DNA of 64,000 nucleotides from Steroidobacteraceae bacterium. Lineage in GTDB: Bacteria > Pseudomonadota > Gammaproteobacteria > Steroidobacterales > Steroidobacteraceae. Under the pieces are notes generated by a model. That model did not search any database and was not told the DNA's origin. It saw nothing but the letters and a program-made list of their open reading frames with translations. How positions within the stretch are numbered: the stretch's first letter is position 1; each line of letters opens with the position of its first letter. The stretch covers positions 1-64,000 of the forward strand of contig JALORP010000006.1 in the NCBI GenBank assembly GCA_025458865.1, written 5' to 3'. This document shows positions 22,710 through 33,009 of the stretch, one piece after another. A program made the position numbers and the translations under genes.

Positions 22710-24533
22710 GTGCAGTTCGCCGCGCGCGTTTCCCTCGGCTTCACAGCTTTTCTTGCCGCCGTGCTTCTCGCTGGCTGCGGTGAGTCGCGCACGCCCGCCG
22801 GCGATGCGTCCGCCGGCCGCAAGGTCTACCGCCACTCCATGGACGAGGCGCCCTCGAGCCTCGACCCCGTGCAGGCCGCAAACGTCTACGCCAACCACGT
22901 CGCGATCAATGTCTACGACACGCTCTACTCCTACAAGTATCTCGCCCGGCCCTACGAGCTGAAGCCGAACCTTGCCGACGGCTGGCCGGAAATCTCCGAG
23001 GACCTGCTGACCTACACGATCAGGATCAAGCCGGGCGTCCACTTCATCGACGACCCCGCCTTCGAGGGCGGCGTCGGCCGCGAGCTGACCGCCGAGGACG
23101 TCGTCTACTCCATCAAGCGGCACTTCGATCCGGCGACGCTCCCGCAGGGTGCCTGGCTGTGGCAGGGTCGCGTGGCGGGGCTGCAGGAATGGAAAGCAGC
23201 CGGCTCCGACTACGACCAGCCCGCCAGCGGCCTCGTCGCGCTCGACCGCTACACGCTGCGCATCCAGCTCGCGAAGCCCTATCCGCAGCTGCTCGACTCG
23301 CTCGCACAGGGCTACGCCGCCGTGGTGCCACGCGAGGCGGTCGAACGCTACGGCGCCCAGTTCGCCATGCGCCCCGTAGGCTCGGGCCCGTTCCGGCTCG
23401 TGTCCTTCGACACTTCGCGCATCCTGCTCGAACGCAACCCGAAGTTCCGCCAGGAGCCGGTGGATCTCGAGGCCGAGGGCTACGACCCGGCGACACAGGG
23501 CGGCTACGGCCTCGAGCGCATCGCCGGCCGCTCGCCGCCGTTCGTGGACCTGCTGGAGATGGACTTCATCAACGAACCCTCCGCGCGCTGGAATTCCTTC
23601 ACCAAGGGCGACGAGGTCCAGTACACGACCGTCCCCAACGAGCAGCTCGACCGCGTGCTGGCCTCGCGCTCCCCGGTCAGGCTCAAGCCCGAGTACGAGG
23701 AGCGCTACCACAGCTTCGCGGCCATCGAGGCCGGGTTCATCTTCCAGGTCTTCAACCTGAACTTCCCGGAGTTCGGCTACCACCCGGACCCCGGGCAGGA
23801 GCGGCGCAACAAGGCGCTGCGCTGCGCCATCATCAAGGCCTTCGACTGGGAGGCCCGCAACGAGAGCTTCTACGGCGGCATTGGCGAGGTGTACCCCGGC
23901 ATCATCGTGCCCGTCGTTCCCGAGTTCGACCCGGACACGCCGCGCGACAGCATAACCCGCGACGTCGAGGGCGCCCGCCGATTGCTTGCTGAGCACGGCT
24001 GGAATGCGCAGAACCTGCCGGTCCTGACCTACGGCACCACCGGCAGCGTGGTCATGCGGCTTATGTTCGAGCAGTTCCGGGCGTGGCTCAAGGAGATCGG
24101 CTATCCGACCTCCAAGGTCGTGCTCAGGCAGTATGCGACCTTCGGCGACATCAGCCGCGCCTGGAAGCAGAGCGAGCTGCCGTGGATCGCCAAGGGCTGG
24201 GGCCTCGACTATCCCGACGCCGAGAACACCCTGCAGCTCTTCTACGGCCCGAACGGATCGCCCGGATCCAACGATGCCAACTACCGCAATCCCGAGTACG
24301 ACCGCCTGTACGAGCAGGCGAGCGTGATGCTGGCCTCGCCTGAGCGCACCGGGATCTATCGGCGCATGAACCGCATGCTGATCGACGACTGCGTGGCCGT
24401 CACCGGCCTGTCCCGCAAGCGCATCCACCTGTGGCATCGCGACGTCATCGCGCTGCCGGATCGCGAGATCGTGGGCGGCTTCTTCCTCAAGTACGTGGAC
24501 GTGCTGGACAAGCCGGCGGCAGGAGGTCGCTGA
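22710..24533 (+). CDS. Family-5 extracellular solute-binding lipoprotein (oligopeptide type)
   Basis: About 607 residues. A lipobox VLLAGC near residue 23 marks it as a lipoprotein. The mature protein has family SBP_bac_5 features: SLDPVQAANVYANHVAINVYDTL, LKPNLADGWPEIS, YTIRIKPGVHF, LTAEDVVYSIKRHFDP and GSGPFRLV, later KGWGLDYPDAENTLQLFYGPN. It would deliver peptides or a similar ligand to the permeases that follow. There is no ATG; GTG 22710 gives a normal signal peptide, and GTG 22695 is possible. It is first in a five-gene operon. Confidence 0.88.
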   Translation: MQFAARVSLGFTAFLAAVLLAGCGESRTPAGDASAGRKVYRHSMDEAPSSLDPVQAANVYANHVAINVYDTLYSYKYLARPYELKPNLADGWPEISEDLLTYTIRIKPGVHFIDDPAFEGGVGRELTAEDVVYSIKRHFDPATLPQGAWLWQGRVAGLQEWKAAGSDYDQPASGLVALDRYTLRIQLAKPYPQLLDSLAQGYAAVVPREAVERYGAQFAMRPVGSGPFRLVSFDTSRILLERNPKFRQEPVDLEAEGYDPATQGGYGLERIAGRSPPFVDLLEMDFINEPSARWNSFTKGDEVQYTTVPNEQLDRVLASRSPVRLKPEYEERYHSFAAIEAGFIFQVFNLNFPEFGYHPDPGQERRNKALRCAIIKAFDWEARNESFYGGIGEVYPGIIVPVVPEFDPDTPRDSITRDVEGARRLLAEHGWNAQNLPVLTYGTTGSVVMRLMFEQFRAWLKEIGYPTSKVVLRQYATFGDISRAWKQSELPWIAKGWGLDYPDAENTLQLFYGPNGSPGSNDANYRNPEYDRLYEQASVMLASPERTGIYRRMNRMLIDDCVAVTGLSRKRIHLWHRDVIALPDREIVGGFFLKYVDVLDKPAAGGR

Positions 24534-24535
24534 CG

Positions 24536-25489
24536 GTGGAGATGCTGCAGTACTCGCTGCGCAAGCTGCTCGCGGGCATCCCGCTGATCCTCGGCGTGAC
24601 GCTGGTCAGCTTCCTGTTGATGGTCTACTTCGGCCCGGACCAGACCTACACGCTGCTCGGCAAGAACCCCACGCCCGAGCAGATCGCCGAGGTCCGCGCC
24701 CAGCTCGGTTACGACCAACCCTTCGTCACCCGCTACGCCGGCTACCTGCGCGAGCTGGCCACCCTCGATTTCGGCAGCTCGCACTCGACCGGCGAGCCCG
24801 TCTCGGCCCTGCTGGGGCGCACCGCGCCGGTGTCGCTGGCGCTCGTGGCGCCGGGCTTCGTCCTCGGCAACGTCCTCGCCATCCTGCTCGCACTGCTGGC
24901 GGCCCACCACCGCAGCCGCTGGCCCGACAAGGCGATCATGGGGCTCGCCGTCGTCGGCATGAGCATCAGCTTCCTGATCGTGATCGTCGCTTTCCAGATC
25001 GTGTTCTCCTCGGCCTCGGGGCTCAACATGTTCCCGGTCCGGGGCTGGGGCGCCTCGAGCTTGCGCGAGTACCTGCACTTCGTGACGGTGCCGACGCTCG
25101 CGATCGTGTTCGTCTCGCTCGGCTACAACACGCGGTTCTATCGCTCGGTGATCGTGGAGGAAATGACGCGCGACCATGTGCGCACGGCACGCGCCTTCGG
25201 CACGCCGCCTGCGCGATTGATGCTGCGCAACGTCCTTGCCAACTGCCTCATCCCGATCGTCACGCGCATCGTATTCTCGATCCCGCTGATCGCCATCAGC
25301 GGCTCGCTGATCGTCGAGAGCTACTTCGGCATCCCGGGCATCGGCAAGGCGACCTACGACGCCATCATGGTCGGCGACCAGCCGGTGCTGAAGGCGGTGG
25401 TCGGCCTCACCGCCGTGCTGTTCGTGCTCGCACAGCTCTTCGTGGACATCCTCTACCGCGCCGTGGACCCGCGGGTCTCGCTGCAATGA
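24536..25489 (+). CDS. ABC importer permease 1 (DppB/OppB type)
   Basis: A 317-residue inner-membrane permease: N-terminal helix (LLAGIPLILGVTLVSFLLMVYF), periplasmic stretch with LGYDQPFVTRYAGYL, then five further TM segments and the EAA coupling loop EEMTRDHVRTARAFGTPPARLMLRN. The GTG at 24536 has AGGAGG 9 bases upstream and is preferred to the ATG at 24542, 15 bases away. It is co-transcribed with the solute-binding gene (2-base gap) and permease 2 (ATGA overlap). Confidence 0.92.
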   Translation: MEMLQYSLRKLLAGIPLILGVTLVSFLLMVYFGPDQTYTLLGKNPTPEQIAEVRAQLGYDQPFVTRYAGYLRELATLDFGSSHSTGEPVSALLGRTAPVSLALVAPGFVLGNVLAILLALLAAHHRSRWPDKAIMGLAVVGMSISFLIVIVAFQIVFSSASGLNMFPVRGWGASSLREYLHFVTVPTLAIVFVSLGYNTRFYRSVIVEEMTRDHVRTARAFGTPPARLMLRNVLANCLIPIVTRIVFSIPLIAISGSLIVESYFGIPGIGKATYDAIMVGDQPVLKAVVGLTAVLFVLAQLFVDILYRAVDPRVSLQ

Positions 25490-26388
25490 ACGCACCGGCC
25501 GCCAGCGCGGTGGATGCAAACGGCGCACCCGCCGCGTCGCGCCGCGAGACACTCTGGCACAAGGCGCTGTGGAAGCTCCGCCGCGACCGCGCCGGCATGG
25601 CAGGCCTGGCGGTCGTGATGCTCTACTTCCTCGCGGCCATCGGCGTCTGGCTCGGCTGGTGGGCCACCGGCTGGGCCGAGGTCGCCGGCGGCAAGTGGGA
25701 GGCGCCCTCGGCCGCACACTGGTTCGGGACCAACCTGATCGGCCAGGACATCTTTGCCCGCTCCGTCTACAGCATCAGCACGGCCTTCGAGGTGGGGCTC
25801 GTGGTCGCGGTGCTGGCCACGCTGCTGGGCGGCGTGCTTGGGGCGCTGGCCGGCTTCTTCGCCGGGCGCTTCACCGACGAGCTGGTCGTCTGGCTGATGG
25901 GCGTGCTGGACTCCATTCCCTTCTACCTGCTGGTCGCCGCCATCGCCTTCGCCATGGCGGGCAACCCCTACGCCATGCACGTGGCGATGATCTCGACGTT
26001 CTGGATCACCACCGCCCGCCTCGTGCGCGGCGAGGTGATCAAGCTGCGCCAGCTGGAGTTCGTCGAGGCCGCCCACGCGATCGGCGTGCCCGAGTACACC
26101 ATCGTCTTCCGCCACATCCTGCCGAACACGCTGCACATCCTGCTGGTGCAGTCCACGATCACCTTCGTGGCGGCGATCAAGTCCGAGGTGATCCTCTCCT
26201 TCCTCGGGCTCGGGGTGAAGGACGGCATGAGCTGGGGCCTGATGATCGCGGAGAGCACCATTGAGGTGCTGGCAGGCTTCTTTGGCAACTTCCTCGCGGC
26301 CTCCCTGCTGATGTTCGGCCTCGTAATGGCCTTCAACTTCCTGTCGGACGCGCTGCAGGACGCGCTCGACCCGAGGCAGGTGTCGTGA
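25486..26388 (+). CDS. ABC importer permease 2 (DppC/OppC type)
   Basis: A 300-residue permease with the cytosolic N-terminus typical of DppC, a first TM ([19 protein letters not shown]), [19 protein letters not shown], and the EAA loop [24 protein letters not shown]. The C-terminal TM bundle ends [15 protein letters not shown], the normal end for this family. It overlaps its neighbours on both sides by 4 bases. Confidence 0.93.
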   Translation: MNAPAASAVDANGAPAASRRETLWHKALWKLRRDRAGMAGLAVVMLYFLAAIGVWLGWWATGWAEVAGGKWEAPSAAHWFGTNLIGQDIFARSVYSISTAFEVGLVVAVLATLLGGVLGALAGFFAGRFTDELVVWLMGVLDSIPFYLLVAAIAFAMAGNPYAMHVAMISTFWITTARLVRGEVIKLRQLEFVEAAHAIGVPEYTIVFRHILPNTLHILLVQSTITFVAAIKSEVILSFLGLGVKDGMSWGLMIAESTIEVLAGFFGNFLAASLLMFGLVMAFNFLSDALQDALDPRQVS

Positions 26389-27361
26389 GCGCGCCGCTCC
26401 TGTCCGTCCGCGACCTCGTCATCGAGTTCACGACCGAGCAGGGCGTGGTACGGGCCGTGGACGGCATAAGCTTCGACGTCTTCCCGAACGAGACCGTGGG
26501 GCTCGTCGGCGAGTCCGGCTGCGGCAAGACGGTCACCGGACTCTCCATCCTCGGCCTGGTGCCGAGGCCACCGGGGCGCATTGCGGGTGGACGCATCGAG
26601 TTCGAGGGCCGCGACCTGGTCGGGCTGGACGAGTCCGAGCTGCGGGCGATCCGCGGCCGCGACATCGCGATGATCTTCCAGGAGCCGATGACGGCGCTGA
26701 ACCCGGTGTTCACGGTGGGCAGCCAGATGACCGACGTGCTGCGCCGCTACAAGGGCCTGTCCCGGCGCCAGGCGCGCGCGGCGGCCATCGAGCTGCTCGC
26801 GCGGGTGGGCATCCCGGCCCCGGATCGCCGGGTGGACGAGTACCCGCACCAGCTGTCCGGCGGCATGCGCCAGCGGGTGGTGATCGCCATGGCGCTGTCC
26901 TGCGACCCGAAGCTGATCGTGGCCGACGAACCGACCACCGCCCTCGACGTGACCACCCAGGCCCAGGTGCTGGAGCAGCTGGTGCGCCTGCAGGAGGAGT
27001 TCCGCATGGCGATGATCCTGGTGACGCACGACCTCGGCGTGATCGCCGAGGCCTGCGACCGGGCGATGGTCATGTACTGCGGCCGGATCGTCGAGCAGGC
27101 CCCGATCGAGGAGCTGTTCGCTCGACCGCGACACCCCTACTCCGCCGGGCTGCTCGCGTCCATCCCCGCCCGCGTCGACGACGAGCGCCGCGAGCTGCCG
27201 GTGATCCCGGGCATGGTGCCTGACCTTCTGCACCTGCCGCCCGGCTGCCGCTTCGCCGACCGCTGCGGCCGGCGGTTGGCGCGCTGCGACGTGGAACAGC
27301 CGGGCCTCGCGCCGGCTGGCGAGAGCCGCGTCGCCTGCTTCAACCCGGTGGAGACGCCGCG

Positions 27362-27365
<4 letters not shown>
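26385..27365 (+). CDS. ABC importer ATPase 1 (DppD/OppD type)
   Basis: A 326-residue ATPase. Walker A is [15 protein letters not shown]-loop [12 protein letters not shown], signature [15 protein letters not shown], Walker [13 protein letters not shown] and H-loop [14 protein letters not shown]. The C-terminal extension carries the PPGCRF...DRC...CD...P Cys cluster that in OppD/DppD-type subunits can bind an iron-sulfur cluster. It starts with GTG in a GTGA overlap. Confidence 0.93.
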
Positions 27366-28336
<971 letters not shown>

Positions 28337-28353
28337 CTTTGCCTTCCCGCGCC

Positions 28354-28377
28354 CGGCCCGTGCACGAAGGCGGGCCG
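28354..28377 (+). terminator. Hairpin after the importer operon
   Basis: CGGCCCG / CGGGCCG, 7-bp arms with a 10-base loop, 18 bases after the last stop. There is no U tract, so it is a modest candidate. The remaining bases to 28434 show nothing else. Confidence 0.4.
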
Positions 28378-28434
28378 AAGGCGCTCGCCGCGTCGGTAGC
28401 GCCCCCGCGAACGGGCGGCAGGCATTGCAGCGCG

Positions 28435-29385
28435 TCAGCCGGGCGCGTCTACCGGCTCACCGAAGGGCAGCTCGTCCGCGGCCGGATCGGCGGCCTGCTC
28501 CCAGCAGCACGAGCGATTGCGCCCGGCCGCCTTGGCCATCAGCAGCGCCTGGTCGGCCCGGTCGATGCACTCCTCGACGCTGAGGGGCGGGTCCAGCAGG
28601 GCAAGGCCGAAGGAGGCAGTCACGTGGACCGGCGGGCCGTCCGGCGGGCCGAGCGGCAGCGCCGCCAGGCCCTCGCGAACGCGCTCTATCACGGCACGGC
28701 CGGCGGCGAAGTCGGCGCCGGGCATGCAGATCAGGAACTCGTCGCCGCCGTAGCGGAACACCTTGTCGAACGGCCGCAAGTGCTTCATCACGAAGCTCGC
28801 GGCCCCAGCAAGCACGTCGTCACCCACACGATGGCCTTGCGTGTCGTTGACGGACTTGAACCGGTCGAGGTCCATGAAGGCGATGCAGCAGCTCTGGATG
28901 CCGCGACGGGAGAGCTCGAGGCATTGGCGAAGCTCCCCGAGCAGGTCGAGGCGCCGGTGGGCGCCGGTGAGCGCGTCCCGGCTCCCGAGGAAGCCGTCGA
29001 TCTCGTGCCGCAGCGAGTCCAGCTCGAGCATCAGCCGCTCGCGGGCGGCGACGTATTCATCGAAATCCCCGGGCGCCACCGGGGCGCCGGCCGCGGACGT
29101 GCGCATCACGCGCGCCGCCACGCGATGAACCCGCTCGTGCTCGGCCGCCATCACGGCGAAGGCCGGATGATCCCGCAACTCCGAGGGTGGGTGCTGGTGA
29201 TACCAGCGCCCGAACGCGCACTGGAGATGGGAATCCTCGCGAAGGTCACGCGGATCCGCCGGAAGGCGACATAGCACCACGCGGCCAACCTGCTGCTGCC
29301 ACCGCTCGTGGGACTCACTGACCTCCTGAAGCTCCTCCAGCAGCTGCCGCAGCCTTCCCGGATCCAAGCCCAGCATGCCTGACAT
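28435..29385 (-). CDS. dgcZ: Zinc-sensing diguanylate cyclase (CZB-GGDEF, DgcZ-like)
   Basis: A 316-residue soluble enzyme that makes c-di-GMP from two GTP. The N-terminal four-helix CZB domain has H26, C56, H83 and H87, whose spacing (30, 27, 4) equals that of the zinc ligands H22, C52, H79 and H83 of E. coli DgcZ. The GGDEF domain (about 135-300) has an intact RYGGDEF active site and the product-inhibition I-site RPFD five residues before it. Zinc is expected to inhibit it allosterically. ATG 29385 touches GAGG; the ATG three codons on (29376) has better Shine-Dalgarno spacing. It is monocistronic. Confidence 0.9.
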   Translation of the reverse strand: MSGMLGLDPGRLRQLLEELQEVSESHERWQQQVGRVVLCRLPADPRDLREDSHLQCAFGRWYHQHPPSELRDHPAFAVMAAEHERVHRVAARVMRTSAAGAPVAPGDFDEYVAARERLMLELDSLRHEIDGFLGSRDALTGAHRRLDLLGELRQCLELSRRGIQSCCIAFMDLDRFKSVNDTQGHRVGDDVLAGAASFVMKHLRPFDKVFRYGGDEFLICMPGADFAAGRAVIERVREGLAALPLGPPDGPPVHVTASFGLALLDPPLSVEECIDRADQALLMAKAAGRNRSCCWEQAADPAADELPFGEPVDAPG

Positions 29386-29490
29386 CCCTCACAGCGCCGG
29401 TCACCCGATGCGGCGGCCGTGCGCAACCTCTTTTTTGTAGCACCCCGAATCGCCTGGGGACATCGGGACTATCCGGCATCGTGACGCCGC

Positions 29491-30372
29491 TCAGCGCAGG
29501 TGCTTCTCGAAGAACGTCAGCGTCCGGTCCCAGGCGAGCTTCGCCGCCGCTTCGTCGTAGCGGGGCGTCGAGTTGTTGTGGAAGCCGTGCCTCGTGCCCG
29601 GGTAGAAGTGCGCCTCGTAGGGCGTGCCGTTCGCCTTCAGTGCAGCCTCGTAGGCGGGCCACATCGCGTTGATGCGCTCGTCCTCCTCGGCGTACTGGAT
29701 CAGCAGCGGGGTCTTCACCTTGTCCATGTCCTGCGCGGCGGGCGCGGCGCCGTAGAAGGGGACGCCTGCCGAGAGCTCGGCGCCGAGCACCACAGCGAGG
29801 TGGTTGACCATGCCGCCGCCCCAGCAGAACCCCACGGCGCCGAGCTTGCCGTTCGACTGGGCGTGAGCCTTCAGGTACCGCGCGCTGTTGACCATGTCCT
29901 GGCGCAGCTTCGCCTGGTCCAGCTTCGCCTGCAGCTCACGGCCGGCATCGTCGTTGCCGGGATATCCGCCGACCGGGGCCAGGCCATCCGGCGCGAGCGC
30001 CAGGAACCCGGCGACGGCCGCGCGCCGCGCCACATCCTCGATGTAGGGGTTGAGCCCCCGGTTCTCGTGGATCACCAGCACCGCCGGGAAGGGCCCGGTC
30101 CCGGCCGGGGTGGCAAGGTAGCCGCGCATCCGGCCGGAGCTGCCGCCGGGGGACGGGTACTCGACATAGAGGCCCTTCATGCGCTCGTCGGTGAATGAAA
30201 TCGTCTGCGCCTGGGCGTAGCTCGGCAGCAGCGCCTCGGCCATCGCGAGCGCCGAGGCGCCGCCGACGGTGATCGCCGCGGCGCGGCGGAAGAACTCGCG
30301 GCGGTCGATGCGCCCGTGGCAGTACTCGTCGTAAAGATCGTAGACGGAGGAATCGATACTCGGGTCGGGCAT
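29491..30372 (-). CDS. Tat-exported dienelactone hydrolase family protein
   Basis: A 293-residue alpha/beta hydrolase. The N-terminus carries a twin-arginine-like signal (DRREFFRRAAAITVGGASAL, about 22-41) ending before AQAQT, so it probably acts in the periplasm. The hydrolase core shows VLVIHENRGLNPYIED, the nucleophile Cys in VGFCWGGG, an acidic residue in YAEEDERIN and the His in TRHGFHN, the Cys-Asp-His triad of dienelactone hydrolases. ATG 30372 has GGGAGAGAG upstream and leaves normal spacing to the divergent radical SAM gene. The substrate is unknown. Confidence 0.88.
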   Translation of the reverse strand: MPDPSIDSSVYDLYDEYCHGRIDRREFFRRAAAITVGGASALAMAEALLPSYAQAQTISFTDERMKGLYVEYPSPGGSSGRMRGYLATPAGTGPFPAVLVIHENRGLNPYIEDVARRAAVAGFLALAPDGLAPVGGYPGNDDAGRELQAKLDQAKLRQDMVNSARYLKAHAQSNGKLGAVGFCWGGGMVNHLAVVLGAELSAGVPFYGAAPAAQDMDKVKTPLLIQYAEEDERINAMWPAYEAALKANGTPYEAHFYPGTRHGFHNNSTPRYDEAAAKLAWDRTLTFFEKHLR

Positions 30373-30535
30373 GGCTCTCTCTCCCGGTGGCACGCTGCGG
30401 GGCCGCCTGGCGGCGGGCGATTTCGAGGCCCAGCATACAGGCGCGGCAATCCGGTATGGCATCGCCGGGCCGCCTCGGCCAGCCTGTAGACCCGAACCGC
30501 GACAGGAATTTCCCGCCGTGGCCTCGAATCCGCCC

Positions 30536-32239
30536 ATGGACCTGCTGCTGCTTCACCCGCCGAGCGTCTACGACTTCCGCGAGAAGTCGATCCTGTACGG
30601 CCCGGTCAGCGACATGGTGCCGTCCTCGGTGGTATTCGAGATCTACCCGATCGGCTTCCTCACCATCGCCGGCTACCTGCAGCAGCAGGGCCTGCAGGTG
30701 CGCATCGTCAACCTGGCGCTCAGGATGCTGACGGACCGCCGCTTCGACGTGCCCGCGTTCCTGGCAGCGCAGAATCCCAGGGCCATCGGCATCGACCTGC
30801 ACTGGATGCCGCATTGCCACGGCGCGATCGAGATCGCCCGCATCGCCAAGCAGGTGCACCCCGGCGTGCCGGTGATCTTCGGCGGGCTGTCGTCGACCTA
30901 CTTCCACCGCCAGCTGCTGGAGGAATACCCGGAGATAGACTTCGTGCTGCGTGGCGACAGCACCGAGCCGCCGCTGCACCAGCTCCTCTCGGCGCTGCGC
31001 GAGGGCGGCCCGCTGGACGGGATCCCGAACCTGACCTGGCGCAAGGACGGGGAAGTGCGCGTCAACCAGATGGCCTTCATCCCGCAGACACTCGACTACG
31101 TGGACGTGCGGCCCGAGTTGCTGATCGAGATGGCGGTGCGATACCGCGACTTCGCGAGCGTGCTGCCCTTCAACGGCTGGCTGCGCAACCCGACGACCAT
31201 GGTGCTGCCGCTCAAGGGCTGCGCCCACGAGTGCGTGACCTGCGGCAGCTCCGCGATCACCTGCACGCACCTGACGCTGCGCCGCAGGCCGGTGTTCAGG
31301 AGCCCGGCCAGCCTTGCGGGCAACCTCGCGGCGATCGGGCGATTCTCGCGCGGCCCGATCATCATCCCCGGCGACCTGCTGCAGGGCGGAAAGGACTACG
31401 CCTGCGCGGTCATCGACGAGATCGCGGCGGCTGGCGTCACGAATCCGGTCTGCTTCGAGTTCTTCGACGTCCCGCCCATCGGCTTCCTGAAGCACATCGA
31501 CGCCCGGCTGCCGAACTGGAGCTTCGAGATCAGCCCGGAGAGCCACGACCACCCGGTCCGCCGGGCGATGGAGGGCGAGACCGGCTACGACAACGAGGCC
31601 TTCGAGGCATTCCTGCGCGAGGCGCTCGACCTCGGCTGCCGCCGCATGGATGTGTTCTTCATGATAGGGCTGCCGGGGCAGACCTACGAATCGGTGATGC
31701 AGACTGTCGACTACTGCGAGCACCTGTTCGGCTGGAGCGACGCGCGCCTGCAGTGCTTCATCTCGCCGATGGGTCCCTTCCTGGACCCAGGCAGCCGGAT
31801 CTTCGAGGACCCCGCGCGCTTCGGCTACCGGAAGTTCGCGCACACGGTGGAGGAACACCGCCAGCTGCTCGTCCAGCCGAGCTGGGAGCAGATCCTCAAC
31901 TACGAGACGGAGTGGATGACGCGGGCGCAGCTGGTGGACGCCACCTACGATGCGGCGGAGCGGCTCAACGCGCTCAAGCTGCGCTACGGCCGGATTTCCG
32001 CCAGGACCGCGAGGGGTGTCGCAGATGGCATCGCCGAGGCGCGGCGGCTGCGTGCCCGCCTGGCCGCCTCCGAACGCGGCGAGTTGGACCCGGCGGACGC
32101 CGAGCGGCTGCGCGGCGAGATCGCGCGCTTCAGCCAGTCGACCGTCTGCGACAAGCGCGAGCTGTTCTGGCAGCGCCACCTCATGAGCTTCCGGCTGCCG
32201 GCCATAGCCCGGGTGGCGGCGGGCGCGCTGAGGGGCTAG
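30536..32239 (+). CDS. B12-binding-domain radical SAM protein
   Basis: A 567-residue protein with an N-terminal cobalamin-binding-like domain (about 1-150, LLLLHPPSVYDFREKS, GIDLHWMPHCHG, VIFGGLSSTYF) followed by a radical SAM core. The 4Fe-4S loop is CAHECVTC (CxxxCxxC), later FEISPESHD and FFMIGLPGQTYESV. It resembles the TIGR04190-type uncharacterised B12/radical SAM family. Possible chemistry is methyl transfer or rearrangement, but no substrate gene is adjacent. GTG 30518 with AGGAA upstream is an alternative start adding six residues. A short C-terminal helical domain holds RLRARLAASERGEL. Confidence 0.82.
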   Translation: MDLLLLHPPSVYDFREKSILYGPVSDMVPSSVVFEIYPIGFLTIAGYLQQQGLQVRIVNLALRMLTDRRFDVPAFLAAQNPRAIGIDLHWMPHCHGAIEIARIAKQVHPGVPVIFGGLSSTYFHRQLLEEYPEIDFVLRGDSTEPPLHQLLSALREGGPLDGIPNLTWRKDGEVRVNQMAFIPQTLDYVDVRPELLIEMAVRYRDFASVLPFNGWLRNPTTMVLPLKGCAHECVTCGSSAITCTHLTLRRRPVFRSPASLAGNLAAIGRFSRGPIIIPGDLLQGGKDYACAVIDEIAAAGVTNPVCFEFFDVPPIGFLKHIDARLPNWSFEISPESHDHPVRRAMEGETGYDNEAFEAFLREALDLGCRRMDVFFMIGLPGQTYESVMQTVDYCEHLFGWSDARLQCFISPMGPFLDPGSRIFEDPARFGYRKFAHTVEEHRQLLVQPSWEQILNYETEWMTRAQLVDATYDAAERLNALKLRYGRISARTARGVADGIAEARRLRARLAASERGELDPADAERLRGEIARFSQSTVCDKRELFWQRHLMSFRLPAIARVAAGALRG

Positions 32240-32258
32240 CGCCCGGGACGCACGGGCG
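32240..32258. terminator. Hairpin between convergent genes
   Basis: CGCCCG / CGGGCG with a 7-base loop directly after the radical SAM stop and 10 bases from the rlmE stop; it could act in both directions. No U tract. Confidence 0.35.
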
Positions 32259-32267
32259 GCGTCCGAC

Positions 32268-32888
32268 TCAGCCCTTGAAGTCCTTCGCCACCACGTAGAC
32301 CTCGCGGGACCGCGAGCGGGACGCCGCGGGCTTGCGGATCGCCACCTTCCGGAAAGCGGCGCGCACGGCCTTGAGGTACTCGTCGGAGCCTTCGCCCTGG
32401 AACAGCTTCGCGACGAACGTTCCGCCGGGCTTCAGTACCCGCCGGACCATGTCGAGCGCGAGTTCGAGCAGGTAGATCGAGGCGGCCTGGTCGGCCGAGC
32501 TGATGCCGCTGATGTTCGGCGACATGTCCGACAGCACCAGGTCGGCCTTCTCGTCGCCGAGGTGATCGAGGATCTGGTCGAGCACGGCCTGCTCGCGGAA
32601 ATCGCCCTGGATGAAGTCCACGTTCCGGATTGCATCCATCGGCAGGATATCCGTGGCGAGGACATGGCCCTTGTCGCCGACCTGGGACGCCGCCACCTGC
32701 GACCAGCCCCCGGGCGCCGAGCCGAGGTCTACCACCCGCATGCCCGGGCGGAGCAGCCGGTCCTTCTCGTCGAGCTCGAGCAGCTTGTAGCTCGAACGCG
32801 CGCGATAGCCGTCCTTCTGCGCGCGCTTGACGTAAGGATCGCTGACGTGTTCCTGCAGCCAGCGGCTGCTGCTCTTCGATCGCGCCAC
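32268..32888 (-). CDS. rlmE: 23S rRNA (uridine-2552-2'-O) methyltransferase RlmE
   Basis: A 206-residue FtsJ/RrmJ methyltransferase that methylates U2552 of 23S rRNA in the peptidyl-transferase A-loop. It has the conserved [25 protein letters not shown]... entry with [12 protein letters not shown] motif [23 protein letters not shown] and FVAKLFQG, matching the K-D-K-E catalytic set. Length equals E. coli RlmE (209). The start is a GTG at 32888 with GGTGG upstream. It is not linked to ftsH here. Confidence 0.95.
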   Translation of the reverse strand: MARSKSSSRWLQEHVSDPYVKRAQKDGYRARSSYKLLELDEKDRLLRPGMRVVDLGSAPGGWSQVAASQVGDKGHVLATDILPMDAIRNVDFIQGDFREQAVLDQILDHLGDEKADLVLSDMSPNISGISSADQAASIYLLELALDMVRRVLKPGGTFVAKLFQGEGSDEYLKAVRAAFRKVAIRKPAASRSRSREVYVVAKDFKG

Positions 32889-32954
32889 GGGTTATGAGCC
32901 ACCGGGAAAAGCGGGCAAGGCTGCCCTGACCTGCGGGAACGCGGAAAAGGCCGC

Positions 32955-32960
32955 TACAAT
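32955..32960 (+). promoter_or_regulatory. Probable -10 element upstream of the FAD dehydrogenase
   Basis: TACAAT lies 50 bases before the TTG start in the divergent 121-base gap. The -35 is not convincing. Confidence 0.35.
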
Positions 32961-33009
32961 TCCCGCGACATTCTATCCCTCTGCCGGGGACACCGGCCAG
33001 GAACCGGCC

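Noticed and set aside
29936-32179. 747-codon open frame on the minus strand opposite the radical SAM gene
   Set aside because: The translation looks like a random basic/acidic mixture; the opposite strand has clear B12-binding and CxxxCxxC motifs.
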